A DNA stretch of 24,717 nucleotides from a virus. The number at the start of each line of letters is the position of its first letter. The stretch's first letter is position 1. Shown one piece after another: positions 1 through 8,247 of the stretch. The notes beneath the pieces are model-generated. The model was not told where the DNA came from, did not search any database, and saw only the letters and a list, made by a program, of their open reading frames with translations. The stretch covers positions 1 to 24,717 of the IMG/VR virus record IMGVR_UViG_3300042373_001177. One strand, given 5' to 3'. A program made the position numbers and the translations under genes.

Positions 1-447
1 ACCTGATGTACCGGCAGATGAAACAGCTTTAATTTGTGAACCATTTGTCAATCTTAAACTTAATCTGTTGTCTTCTTGTTCTTTTACTTTTAACCAAGAA
101 GGAAGATTGTCATTCGCAAATCTTACACGGGTTACAATTTCTTTAGATGTTTCTTGATTAATACTAATACAAAGAACATTTTTATCTTTATGAAATACCA
201 TTAACCACAAACTGTATGCGGCGGTTAATGTACTAATACCCATTTGTCTAGACTTTAATATGATATTAAAATCGTGGTCTACTAAATCAGTTAAAGTTTT
301 TTCTTGAAATGGATATAAATCAAAGTTTACAGTTCCACGAATAGGATGTTGAATTTTAACATACTTTTTCATGAAGTAAATTGGATCTACAAGACATTTC
401 TTATATTCCTCCTTAATTACTTCTTTAAGTGTCTTTGGAGTACTCAT
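1..447 (-). CDS. terL: Terminase large subunit, N-terminal part (cut by window edge)
   Basis: This is the ATPase motor that packages DNA into the prohead, acting at the portal. The first 149 residues are visible; the rest lies beyond base 1. Starting at the ATG at 447-445, the frame is open to the edge. Residues 36-50 hold the segment before the ATPase core with the Q-like motif YPFQ (45-48). Residues 65-73 read KSRQMGIST, the deviant Walker A typical of phage large terminases. VLCISINQETSKEI (91-104) fits the next strand and helix of the terminase ATPase fold. T4 gp17 has SRQLGKTT at this place; here the GK lysine is replaced by Ile, so K65 or R67 may take its role (inference). The ATG overlaps the stop of the upstream zinc-ribbon gene as ATGA, which suggests translational coupling. 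Walker B and the nuclease domain are not in the window. Confidence 0.9.
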   Translation of the reverse strand, partial: MSTPKTLKEVIKEEYKKCLVDPIYFMKKYVKIQHPIRGTVNFDLYPFQEKTLTDLVDHDFNIILKSRQMGISTLTAAYSLWLMVFHKDKNVLCISINQETSKEIVTRVRFANDNLPSWLKVKEQEDNRLSLRLTNGSQIKAVSSAGTSG

Positions 448-1103
448 TGATTTAATTTATCCAAAACCATTTGTTTGGCTTTCTTTTCTATTTCTGGATT
501 ATAATTTAATTTAGTCAATTCTTCGTTTGCTTTTGCAATATTTTCCTCAACATTTTTCAAATCTTCTTTTAAATCAGACAATACTTTTTGTATTTGTGTA
601 GTATCATCCGTCCAGAATTCTTGACTACCATCATCATTAAAAAATTGTAACTTTTCTTCTGGATTCTTTTCCAAATATTCAATACTATCAGTAATATTTT
701 TCTTAAAATCTTTCATTTCTGAAAGCATACTATTATAGATTTTATATCTTTCATAGTCCGCATAAACACCTAATACTTTTAATTTACTATCAAATGAAAT
801 AGTACAATCATAACACTTGCCTGTTTTAGGATAAAATCTATCATCTAAATAATTGCCAAATTTCATATCTGCATTACAGATACTACATCTTTGATCAATT
901 TTTATTTGTCCGAGTTTGGATACTTTTCTTTTACTTCCATTTTTCCAAACCCATTTATTTCCTTGACCATCTTCCCATTCTTCACCTTCTTTTCTTTTAC
1001 TGTTGTTCAAGTTAGGATCATAACCAACTTGAATAAATGGGCGGTTTCCCTCAACATAATCTTTAACTATGTCGAGATTGCTTTTTCCTGTTGCTCTTTT
1101 CAT
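444..1103 (-). CDS. Zinc-ribbon and coiled-coil protein directly upstream of terL
   Basis: A 219-residue protein I do not recognise by family. Residues 1-70 are charged and rich in Lys, Asn and Gly, with a tryptophan-containing patch (EWEDGQGNKWVW). A four-cysteine cluster follows, CSIC and CYDC about 20 residues apart, spaced like a treble-clef or zinc-ribbon site. The C-terminal half (about 125-219) is Lys/Glu-rich with heptad-like hydrophobic spacing and probably forms a coiled coil. Its ATG overlaps the stop of the 990-aa gene upstream, and its stop overlaps the terL start, each as ATGA, so it is probably translated in coupling with both. Many T4-type phages have the small terminase (gp16) just before gp17. 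Position and the coiled coil fit that role, but a zinc site is not usual for gp16, so the role is only a candidate. Confidence 0.75.
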   Translation of the reverse strand: MKRATGKSNLDIVKDYVEGNRPFIQVGYDPNLNNSKRKEGEEWEDGQGNKWVWKNGSKRKVSKLGQIKIDQRCSICNADMKFGNYLDDRFYPKTGKCYDCTISFDSKLKVLGVYADYERYKIYNSMLSEMKDFKKNITDSIEYLEKNPEEKLQFFNDDGSQEFWTDDTTQIQKVLSDLKEDLKNVEENIAKANEELTKLNYNPEIEKKAKQMVLDKLNQ

Positions 1104-4072
1104 AACTTTACTTTTAATCTATCCAATTCCTTTTTGAAATCATTTAAGATTTCAGTTCTTTTGTTTTTATAACGAAAAGTATTACCTTTCACTAATTTAA
1201 TTAGTTTTTCTAAAGTGTTAATATCATTAAATGTTACATTTTTGCCAAATAAAAATTCAGCAACATCGTCCATATCAGTATAAACAGTTTTTATATTTTG
1301 TTTTTCTTGTTTACCTTTTTCATTTGTTATAACATCCGCACTTTGAAGACCTTTTTTCCAATTAAATTGATATCTCTTCATCTTATTTGGATCTTCGGTT
1401 GGTTCATAACTATGTGACATAATATTCATTAATAGAATATTTCTTAACGCAGCTTTATATTTTGATTCTGGTGCTCCGGATAAAGCCTTAATCATGAAAT
1501 TTAAATCACCAATCATCAAATCAATTTGTACATAACCATCTTCATTTGGTATTTCTGTGGATTTTACTGGATTGCCATCTTCATCTACAATAGGAACATT
1601 CAAATGCAATTGGTCCAATCCTGTATTTATTTTAAAAGCAGGTGTTGGTACATTTGATGGAGTATTTGATTCTACATGTTGTTTTAATTTTTCATAAAAT
1701 GACTTTTTATCATAATCATAATTTATACCAAGCAATTCATTCAATTGTTCTGTAGATACTGCAACATCAATATCACCCAATATTGGTTTTGATTTGTTTC
1801 CGATTATTTCATATTTTAAAGAATCAAGATTCCATATTTTCAAACCGTTTTTTACGGTAGAATCCAAATACTGTTTTGGCAATTCACTATTTGCAGCTAC
1901 TGCATTACCACCTTCCGTAATTAAAAATTCTCTCAATATATCGTTTACGATTTTGTTTCCTATATCAGCGTGTTTTTTGATTTTATCAATTGATGCTTGA
2001 GTTTCTGGTGTGGTTGCTTTCTTTTCTTTCTTTGAATATTGTTCAATCATTTTTTCGGCATATTTGTCTTTTATAGCTTTGATAAATGATGCATAATCAA
2101 ATCCTAAATCTGAAAGAATGCCATTCTTATCAAGAGTTCTTGCAAATCCTAGAACTCCTGTAGTCAAATCTTTTAATTTAACATCCTGTGGATTTACACC
2201 ACTATGTGCAGATAAATTTGGGTCAATAATAGTAATTTTTTTATTAAACAATTCAGCCAAAAAGTCTGCCAAATCTCTTAAAAATGTACGAGGACTGTTT
2301 GATATTAATTTATCTACAACATCTTTTCTTAACATTGGAGATACAATCTTACCATCCTTAAATTTAGCTCTTACACCTGTATCACCAATTCTAATATTAA
2401 GAACTTCTGCCAATGCAGAGTACATTCCTCCCATTGTAAATCCTTTTATACCTCTTTCTGGAGTAAATCTAGTAGCAAACCAATCTTTATATATTTTTGT
2501 AGTATATAATAAATCTAATTGAACCCAAGTGTCTTCTTCAATTTTAATTATAATTTGTTTACCGTCAGATCTCTTTGCACTTTCAATATCAATATAATTT
2601 TGACCACTTGTTTCAATAAATTTAATTACATTATTTATATATTCTTTTTTTGTATCGGTGACATCATCTTTTGATTCAATAGGTATAACAACCATTACAT
2701 CAATATCACCATATGTTATTTCTTTTTTGTCTTGTTGGTCTTGTTTATAATACCCAGCAGAACCTAATATTTGATAATCCTTTATTGGAGCCAACGGTAC
2801 ATTACTTAAAAACATATTCAAATCAGCTAAAAAATCCTTAAATTTTTCAGTTGCTTTTTCAATAGTATCTGGAGACAAAACTGTTTTGGAAGTTAATTCT
2901 GGTTTTAACCAACCACCTTCATCAATAGGTTGTTTATGTGCAGCTCTATTTGCTGCGCTGAATTTGGAACGAGAAACATACTTAATATCACCTTCTGGGT
3001 GAGAGAATACATAACCTTCGCCTCCTGGTTCATTGCCTATATATGATTTAATTTCAGTATCTTGATTATCGATTTGATTAATAATTTCTTCTTTGACTGA
3101 CATTATTTCTACAACTACTTTCCATAAAGATTCAAATCCGTCACGATTACTACTAACATAATCAGTAATCTTTTTCTTCATCGCTCCTGTAAGATTACTT
3201 TGATCTACCCATTGTATAAAATCATCACCAATATTCACTAATCCAGTATCAACTTTACTGTTCAAATATTTATATAAAATATCTGGAAAATTAGTCATTT
3301 TCATACTAGCCAATTTAGAAGGATTAATAAAATCATCTATATTTCTAGCATGTTTATTTATATAAAGTATAATATCTTTTAATCTTTTTTCATTTACATC
3401 TGGTGGATTATTTACAGATATAGGTGGTATTACCAATAATTGTTTACCTTGAAATATATTGTAATTTGTAATTGCAGTTTCATTTCCAAAACTATCCACT
3501 TCTCTGTGAACTACAACCGCAGCTTTGCTTTGAGCAATTTTTCGTCCCAACTCGGAATTAATATCAACTGCATAAGTTACAATATTTGGTTTGAAAACAT
3601 ATCGTCCATTTTCAATTAATGGCGTATTAAAATATAACAAATCTCCCTTAAAATAACCTCTAAATGTAGATGGAACTGCGGATTCAAATATTGAAAATGC
3701 ATTTTTCATATTTTGAACGAAAAATCTATATTCGTCTGTTTTAACACTTTTACCTCTATTCAAAAACATTTGTTCCAATTCTTCCGGTGAAGTTGGTCTA
3801 CCATTATATCCTTTAGCAACAAATCCACTTTTATCTGTCAATACGAATTTACCTTCGTCATTTCTGCCAAATACAACCGCAGGAGAACCATCCCATTTCA
3901 TTGTAACATTTTTATATCCCCCTTGTTCTAATTCAATAAAACTTTTAATGGAACGAATTGCTCCTTTTGATCCTTCCCAAAAAATTAAATCTTCGGCATG
4001 ATCTATACGAGTAGCTTCGTTTATCAATATATTAGATACCAAAAATTGTTCTAAGTTATTCAGCTTTATCAT
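1100..4072 (-). CDS. Multidomain nucleotidyltransferase: ligase-type adenylyltransferase plus two Pol-beta-type NTase domains
   Basis: A 990-residue protein with three apparent catalytic sites. Residues 1-19 form a possible capsid-targeting segment ending LINE|A. Residues about 50-375 carry covalent nucleotidyltransferase motifs: KWDG (K59-G62, motif I, where Lys would take AMP), KGDLLYF (142-148, motif III), EGYV (352-355, motif IV) and IKYVSRSK (363-370, motif V). Residues about 400-560 form a Pol-beta-type nucleotidyltransferase: GS (437-438), GDID (455-458) and a third acid in VQLDLL (D520). Residues about 735-870 form a second one: GDID (766-769) and VQIDLM (D851). No OB-fold or DNA-binding domain was recognised, so ligation is not assured; RNA or protein adenylylation is equally possible. 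The start overlaps the flavoprotein gene by 17 nt and the stop overlaps the next ATG. Motifs are seen; function and substrate are inference. Confidence 0.85.
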   Translation of the reverse strand: MIKLNNLEQFLVSNILINEATRIDHAEDLIFWEGSKGAIRSIKSFIELEQGGYKNVTMKWDGSPAVVFGRNDEGKFVLTDKSGFVAKGYNGRPTSPEELEQMFLNRGKSVKTDEYRFFVQNMKNAFSIFESAVPSTFRGYFKGDLLYFNTPLIENGRYVFKPNIVTYAVDINSELGRKIAQSKAAVVVHREVDSFGNETAITNYNIFQGKQLLVIPPISVNNPPDVNEKRLKDIILYINKHARNIDDFINPSKLASMKMTNFPDILYKYLNSKVDTGLVNIGDDFIQWVDQSNLTGAMKKKITDYVSSNRDGFESLWKVVVEIMSVKEEIINQIDNQDTEIKSYIGNEPGGEGYVFSHPEGDIKYVSRSKFSAANRAAHKQPIDEGGWLKPELTSKTVLSPDTIEKATEKFKDFLADLNMFLSNVPLAPIKDYQILGSAGYYKQDQQDKKEITYGDIDVMVVIPIESKDDVTDTKKEYINNVIKFIETSGQNYIDIESAKRSDGKQIIIKIEEDTWVQLDLLYTTKIYKDWFATRFTPERGIKGFTMGGMYSALAEVLNIRIGDTGVRAKFKDGKIVSPMLRKDVVDKLISNSPRTFLRDLADFLAELFNKKITIIDPNLSAHSGVNPQDVKLKDLTTGVLGFARTLDKNGILSDLGFDYASFIKAIKDKYAEKMIEQYSKKEKKATTPETQASIDKIKKHADIGNKIVNDILREFLITEGGNAVAANSELPKQYLDSTVKNGLKIWNLDSLKYEIIGNKSKPILGDIDVAVSTEQLNELLGINYDYDKKSFYEKLKQHVESNTPSNVPTPAFKINTGLDQLHLNVPIVDEDGNPVKSTEIPNEDGYVQIDLMIGDLNFMIKALSGAPESKYKAALRNILLMNIMSHSYEPTEDPNKMKRYQFNWKKGLQSADVITNEKGKQEKQNIKTVYTDMDDVAEFLFGKNVTFNDINTLEKLIKLVKGNTFRYKNKRTEILNDFKKELDRLKVKL

Positions 4073-4838
4073 ATGGTTTTAAAAATGTTTTATCAAATAC
4101 AGTTATCGCTTTATTATATGAACGAGTTGTTTCATCCAATGTATTATCAGTAAATTGCCAATTCCAAAATAATTCATTTGGTGTTTTGAATCCAAAAAAT
4201 TGAAGTACTTCTTTTTGTGTTTCAGTTACATCTTTACCGTTCCAATTTTGTCCAGTTGCAATGAAACCAGCATCAATATCTTTTACTATATTTTTCTCTC
4301 CCAAATTACTATGTCTATTTTCAATCCAAGTTAATCTTTCAATTAATTTTTGATAATATCCATTTGCTTGTCCCCATCTTATACTAGCAAAAAATAAAAC
4401 GGTATCACTTTCAAATAATTCTTTACTTATTTTCCATAATTCATCGTTCTTTTCATTTATACTAGCCCAACAACGATGATATCCACTCGGATTCTTTTCT
4501 TTATCTTTTAATAATGCTTTTGCAGTTCCACAATGATTGCCACCAAATTCTCTATTGCTACTTACATTACCTTCACATGGAAATATATTTAGTTTGGTAG
4601 TGTCTATAAGAGTTACCTTTTCTTTGCCTAATAAATCTTGAATTTTAGTAGCTAGTTGATTGCTTTTAGGTACATCTTCTTTGTGTTGTGACCATCTATT
4701 ACTGGTAGTCAATAATAGTACTTTATTCTTATTTCTTAAATAATCAATGGTTTTCTTATACTTTTTCGCATAAAAATCCATATCTTGTTCACTAGAAGGC
4801 ATTTGTGCTTCTAATAATAAGTCAGTTAGCTTAATCAT
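4056..4838 (-). CDS. Flavodoxin-fold NAD(P)H-dependent FMN reductase-like protein
   Basis: A 260-residue protein that resembles the NADPH-dependent FMN reductase / flavodoxin-like superfamily. Residues 39-46 (KVLLLTTS) form the first beta strand, followed by a phosphate-binding loop (S46 to N60) and helix start SNQLA. VTLIDTTKL (74-82) is the second strand. FFASIRWGQANGYYQKLIER near 150-168 matches the loop and helix that flank the flavin ring. Three cysteines (C87, C102, C122) sit where iron-sulfur flavoproteins carry a cysteine cluster, though the spacing is not canonical. The first ten residues (MIKLTDLLLE, then A) look like a T4-type capsid-targeting segment with an LxE|A cleavage site. 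The gene lies just after the terminator of the sheath gene and overlaps the 990-aa gene by 17 nt. The substrate is unknown. Fold confidence is fair; the redox role is inferred. Confidence 0.75.
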   Translation of the reverse strand: MIKLTDLLLEAQMPSSEQDMDFYAKKYKKTIDYLRNKNKVLLLTTSNRWSQHKEDVPKSNQLATKIQDLLGKEKVTLIDTTKLNIFPCEGNVSSNREFGGNHCGTAKALLKDKEKNPSGYHRCWASINEKNDELWKISKELFESDTVLFFASIRWGQANGYYQKLIERLTWIENRHSNLGEKNIVKDIDAGFIATGQNWNGKDVTETQKEVLQFFGFKTPNELFWNWQFTDNTLDETTRSYNKAITVFDKTFLKPYDKAE

Positions 4839-4845
4839 CGTACAA

Positions 4846-4853
4846 TATAAATA
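4846..4853. promoter_or_regulatory. A/T octamer before the flavoprotein gene
   Basis: The plus strand reads TATAAATA, so the coding strand reads TATTTATA, ending 7 nt before the ATG at 4838. It is one of several such octamers in the short intergenic gaps. It could be a promoter element for a transcript restarting after the sheath terminator, or simply A/T-rich leader. No Shine-Dalgarno sequence is visible here. Confidence 0.3.
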
Positions 4854-4860
4854 GATTTAA

Positions 4861-4895
4861 CAAAGAAAAAACCCCACTTATTTCTAAGTGGGGTT
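4861..4895 (-). terminator. Intrinsic terminator after the tail sheath gene
   Basis: There is a perfect 11-bp inverted repeat (arms 4870-4880 and 4885-4895; on the transcribed strand AACCCCACTTA and TAAGTGGGGTT) around a 4-nt loop that reads GAAA in the RNA, a GNRA tetraloop. The transcript continues into a T-rich tail (TTTTTCTTTG, 4870-4861). It begins 17 nt after the sheath stop codon and is by far the most G+C-rich hairpin noticed in the gaps. It separates the highly expressed virion gene from the packaging/enzyme cluster. Confidence 0.88.
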
Positions 4896-4911
4896 CGTTG
4901 TTTAGCGTTGT

Positions 4912-7900
4912 TTAACCATTAGGGAAGGTTGCGCCTGTTGGTAGAATGTTGAAGTCAAGTACGATGAATTCAGCAGTCTTTGTTGGTTGTAGATAGATTT
5001 GTCCGTATAGGATATTTCTATCAACCAAGTCAGGAGTATTGTTTGTATCATCCATTACAACTTGGAAAGCGTACAATCCACTGCGTTGTTGTACTGATTC
5101 CAAATATGGATTTACGATACTCAAGAAACGATTTCTTGTAGCAGCTACATTTTGTTCGAATACCAAGAACTTACTGCTACTTGCAATAAACTTCTTAAGT
5201 GCGATTAACAATCTGCGAACATTTACTCTGTCAAGAGCACTTGGTTGAATTTGAAGTGTCTTTTGACCCCATACACAGATACCTTGACCAGGGAATGCTG
5301 CGATTGGATTTACACGACCTTCATACAATGTATCTCTTTCACCGTGAGTTGTTCTGTCTAGAACTTGAACTGCTTGTGCGATTCCACCACGGTTTAAACC
5401 GGCTGGTGCGAACCATTCAGCAGCAGCATTGTCATTAGCAGCATAAACTGCTGGCATTACTACTGAAGGAGGTACACTTACAATCTTGTTCAAGTTAGTG
5501 TCTAGAATCTTAACCCAAGGATAATATGTAGAAACATAACTACTATCAATTGTAGATACATCGTTTACTGCGGCATCAATCAATCCTACTGTTTGATTGC
5601 TTGATGGGAACACAATGTTATCCATGATGTAGAATGTATCACCACGGGCTTCACACATATCTGTTACCAAGTCAGTAACATAACTGTGTTGTTCGTGGAA
5701 AATACCTGGTGTTACGATCAAGTTGATGTCAAATTCATCGGCATTTCCAAGAGCACCTACACATTGTTTGTAAGCGATTGAACCTGCACTATTGATATTT
5801 GTACAATTCAAACCTTGAGTATTACCTGCGATAATGTCACTTCCAACATTAATTGGAATTGCTGGTGATTGACCATCAAATCCGCCTTGGAATCCAACTA
5901 CGAATTTACGCATCTTAACATATGTAGCTTCGTTAGTTGCATCATATGTTGAAGGAATGCTTCCGCTCAATGAAGCAGCGAGTAGTGAACCTGTACCAAC
6001 ATTAGAACTTGTTGATTCCAAGTCAAATGCGATATTATATCCTACAGTAGCACCAAATGGTAGAGGAGCAAAATATTGTTCTGTATCAACCTTTACACCT
6101 GCGTTTGCAGAACTGGTTGGATATAGAGAAGTCAATTCACTATCTGCACCAAGTGGAATGTCACTCATTACAGTACCAGACGCATATTTACCTGGAGCCA
6201 TTCCGTAAATACTTGCTTTGCTATATTGTACTACTGGAACATAATCTCCAATTGTACCTCCAAGTGGAGTAACATAAGCTTCATTGCCATAAGGAACAGC
6301 AGATACTGGATATGGTATAGTAGCCATTTCAATTCTTACATACTTACTCAAATTTGTATAAGTACCAAATTCAATGATCTTACCGGCATAAGTAATAAAA
6401 TTGTATCTATCACCGATTCTACGAGCAACAAAGTTTGAAGAATTTGGATCTAGACTCAAGTTTTGGAAGATTTCCAAATACTTTGGCTTCTTATCAGTAT
6501 CACTATAAGATCTTACTGCAAGTGTGAATGAACCCCAATCACTTCCTGCAACAGTACCAGACAATTTAACATTGCTGATTTCAATCTTATATTGTTTATT
6601 TGTATTTGTGCCATCACTCAAAGTGTGTACTTTAAACAATTGATATTTTGTTACAGAACCTGGATTTGCATTACCACTCCAAGGAGCAATTCCTTGTGAA
6701 AGAATCCAAGGTGTTGCTGCACTTGTTAGACCATATTGGGAATCACCGGCATTCAAGTTTGTTGAATATTGATCAGTAAACTTTAATACTTCACCAGTTG
6801 CGAATGAACTGGATGGTAGATATGCACCATATACTTTCCATCCACCAGTGTTTAATTCATCATTTACTTTTTGGATTGAATCTTCGAATGTCTTATACAA
6901 ATAAGCTGCTTCAATCTTAGCACCAGAAACTTGGTCGTCTTGATTACCAACCGTTGCATCATTTCCAAATACATTTGTAATATAATTTGAATCTGCTGGA
7001 TTTAATGAAAAATCATAATATCCGATTAAAGAAGTATCTTGCGCCAATATTAATTGGAAATCACTCAATGATGTTGGATTACCTGTAACAGACCCACTAT
7101 AATTTCCAGAAGATGGTATTTTTTGAGTCAATGATGAACCACTAAAACCAGGAGCATTGAAACTGCTATCCAATGTACCATATTGAGTATTTGCTAATAC
7201 TGCTAATACTCTTGGTTTAACTGCTACTGCAGTTGGATTACATGGATCAGCTGGAGCAGTCCAAGTAGGTGTAAATGTTCCTGTAATTTTACCAAATGAA
7301 CCACTGATTACACCTTTAAGATAAACTTGTGTTCCACATCCAGTTGAAGATCTTAGAGCAAAAATACTACCACTTACCAGTGTAATATTAGTACCAACCA
7401 AATTTCCGTCAGAATTTGTGATTGTTACACTATTTGCTAGTGATGCACTAAAATTTGAAATGGTTGAAGTAGATTCTGCAATTGATTGTAATAATTTTTC
7501 ATCATTGGTATATGCACCATTTCCTTGATAAGAAGAGGTTACATGTGATGTAGCAAATGATACGGAACCTATAGTAAAACTGTAAGTTTGACCACTATTA
7601 TATAAACTTCCACTTGTAGAGTTTATATTTAAATCAGTAGCATCTCCAGCAACAGAGTTAAATTTTGCGGTAAATGTTGCACCAGATATAAATGACAATG
7701 TTCCGTTGTCAGGACCACTTCCTGAAGCATAGGTAAATGTACTTGAAATATTATCACTGTCATATAGTACATATGATGAACCACTGTTTAAAGCACCAGC
7801 AGAACCGCTTCTGGCCCATGTACCTGGTTGTGCCCAGATTACGAATGGATTAATTTGTCTATATCCAGTTAATGCACCTACACGACAAACAGTAACGAAT

Positions 7901-8160
7901 CCTTTTTCATTTAAGTATTCTTTTGCAGTGTATGGACCATAATAAACACCATCAGCAACACCGAACTTTTCTTCAAGATCGGCAGTGTTAGTGATTAATG
8001 TTGGTGCGAATCCAGGACCTTTTGGAAACGGAGCAAGTACTACTGCTCCGATATCAGCAACACCTTGTGCTACTCCGCTTAGGTCGTTTTCTCTTGTAAA
8101 TACTCCTGGACTGACTATACGGTCAACAGGACTAAATTTTCCTCCTTCAGTTATTGGCAT
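4912..8160 (-). CDS. Contractile tail sheath protein
   Basis: This is the sheath subunit that polymerises around the tail tube and contracts on infection, the equivalent of T4 gp18. At 1082 residues it is much longer than gp18 (659). The N-terminus has the sheath pattern VSPGVFTRENDLSG (17-30) followed by a Gly/Ala-rich strand (VVLAPFPKGP). The last 200 residues carry the conserved C-terminal sheath domain: GERDTLYEGRVNPIAAF, then GICVWGQKTLQ, then SALDRVNVRRLLIALKKFI, ending with the beta segment around LQPTKTAEFIVLDFNI. The middle (about 115-640) is Ser, Gly, Thr and Asn-rich and looks like inserted surface domains. The start is the ATG at 8160-8158, preceded by the best Shine-Dalgarno in the window. 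An intrinsic terminator follows the stop. Confidence 0.95.
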   Translation of the reverse strand: MPITEGGKFSPVDRIVSPGVFTRENDLSGVAQGVADIGAVVLAPFPKGPGFAPTLITNTADLEEKFGVADGVYYGPYTAKEYLNEKGFVTVCRVGALTGYRQINPFVIWAQPGTWARSGSAGALNSGSSYVLYDSDNISSTFTYASGSGPDNGTLSFISGATFTAKFNSVAGDATDLNINSTSGSLYNSGQTYSFTIGSVSFATSHVTSSYQGNGAYTNDEKLLQSIAESTSTISNFSASLANSVTITNSDGNLVGTNITLVSGSIFALRSSTGCGTQVYLKGVISGSFGKITGTFTPTWTAPADPCNPTAVAVKPRVLAVLANTQYGTLDSSFNAPGFSGSSLTQKIPSSGNYSGSVTGNPTSLSDFQLILAQDTSLIGYYDFSLNPADSNYITNVFGNDATVGNQDDQVSGAKIEAAYLYKTFEDSIQKVNDELNTGGWKVYGAYLPSSSFATGEVLKFTDQYSTNLNAGDSQYGLTSAATPWILSQGIAPWSGNANPGSVTKYQLFKVHTLSDGTNTNKQYKIEISNVKLSGTVAGSDWGSFTLAVRSYSDTDKKPKYLEIFQNLSLDPNSSNFVARRIGDRYNFITYAGKIIEFGTYTNLSKYVRIEMATIPYPVSAVPYGNEAYVTPLGGTIGDYVPVVQYSKASIYGMAPGKYASGTVMSDIPLGADSELTSLYPTSSANAGVKVDTEQYFAPLPFGATVGYNIAFDLESTSSNVGTGSLLAASLSGSIPSTYDATNEATYVKMRKFVVGFQGGFDGQSPAIPINVGSDIIAGNTQGLNCTNINSAGSIAYKQCVGALGNADEFDINLIVTPGIFHEQHSYVTDLVTDMCEARGDTFYIMDNIVFPSSNQTVGLIDAAVNDVSTIDSSYVSTYYPWVKILDTNLNKIVSVPPSVVMPAVYAANDNAAAEWFAPAGLNRGGIAQAVQVLDRTTHGERDTLYEGRVNPIAAFPGQGICVWGQKTLQIQPSALDRVNVRRLLIALKKFIASSSKFLVFEQNVAATRNRFLSIVNPYLESVQQRSGLYAFQVVMDDTNNTPDLVDRNILYGQIYLQPTKTAEFIVLDFNILPTGATFPNG

Positions 8161-8168
8161 ATGTTAAA

Positions 8169-8176
8169 TTCCTTTC
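8169..8176 (-). promoter_or_regulatory. Strong ribosome binding site of the sheath gene
   Basis: The coding strand reads GAAAGGAA, 8 nt before the ATG at 8160. It is the only good Shine-Dalgarno match I saw before a gene here; most other starts have only A/T-rich leaders. It supports this start and fits the high copy number needed for sheath. Confidence 0.7.
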
Positions 8177-8239
8177 AAATGTAGAAATTTTGATAAAAAA
8201 ATCTAAATATAAATATTCCCAAAAAATTCAAGATGTTAA

Positions 8240-8247
8240 TATTTATA
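8240..8247 (-). promoter_or_regulatory. Candidate T4-late-type promoter before the sheath gene
   Basis: On the coding strand this reads TATAAATA, the consensus -10 element of T4 late promoters, about 80 nt before the sheath ATG. It lies in the 100-nt gap after the fibre gene stop. The inverse octamer (TATTTATA on the coding strand) lies 24 nt downstream at 8208-8215, so the two form an inverted pair. No -35 element is evident, which also fits T4 late promoters. A/T richness makes chance matches common. Confidence 0.4.

Noticed and set aside
2118-2522. 134-codon open frame on the plus strand
   Set aside because: It is antisense to the 990-aa protein, whose motifs are intact across the same stretch. 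It has no ribosome binding site and shows no motif. The other plus-strand frames are rejected for the same reason.
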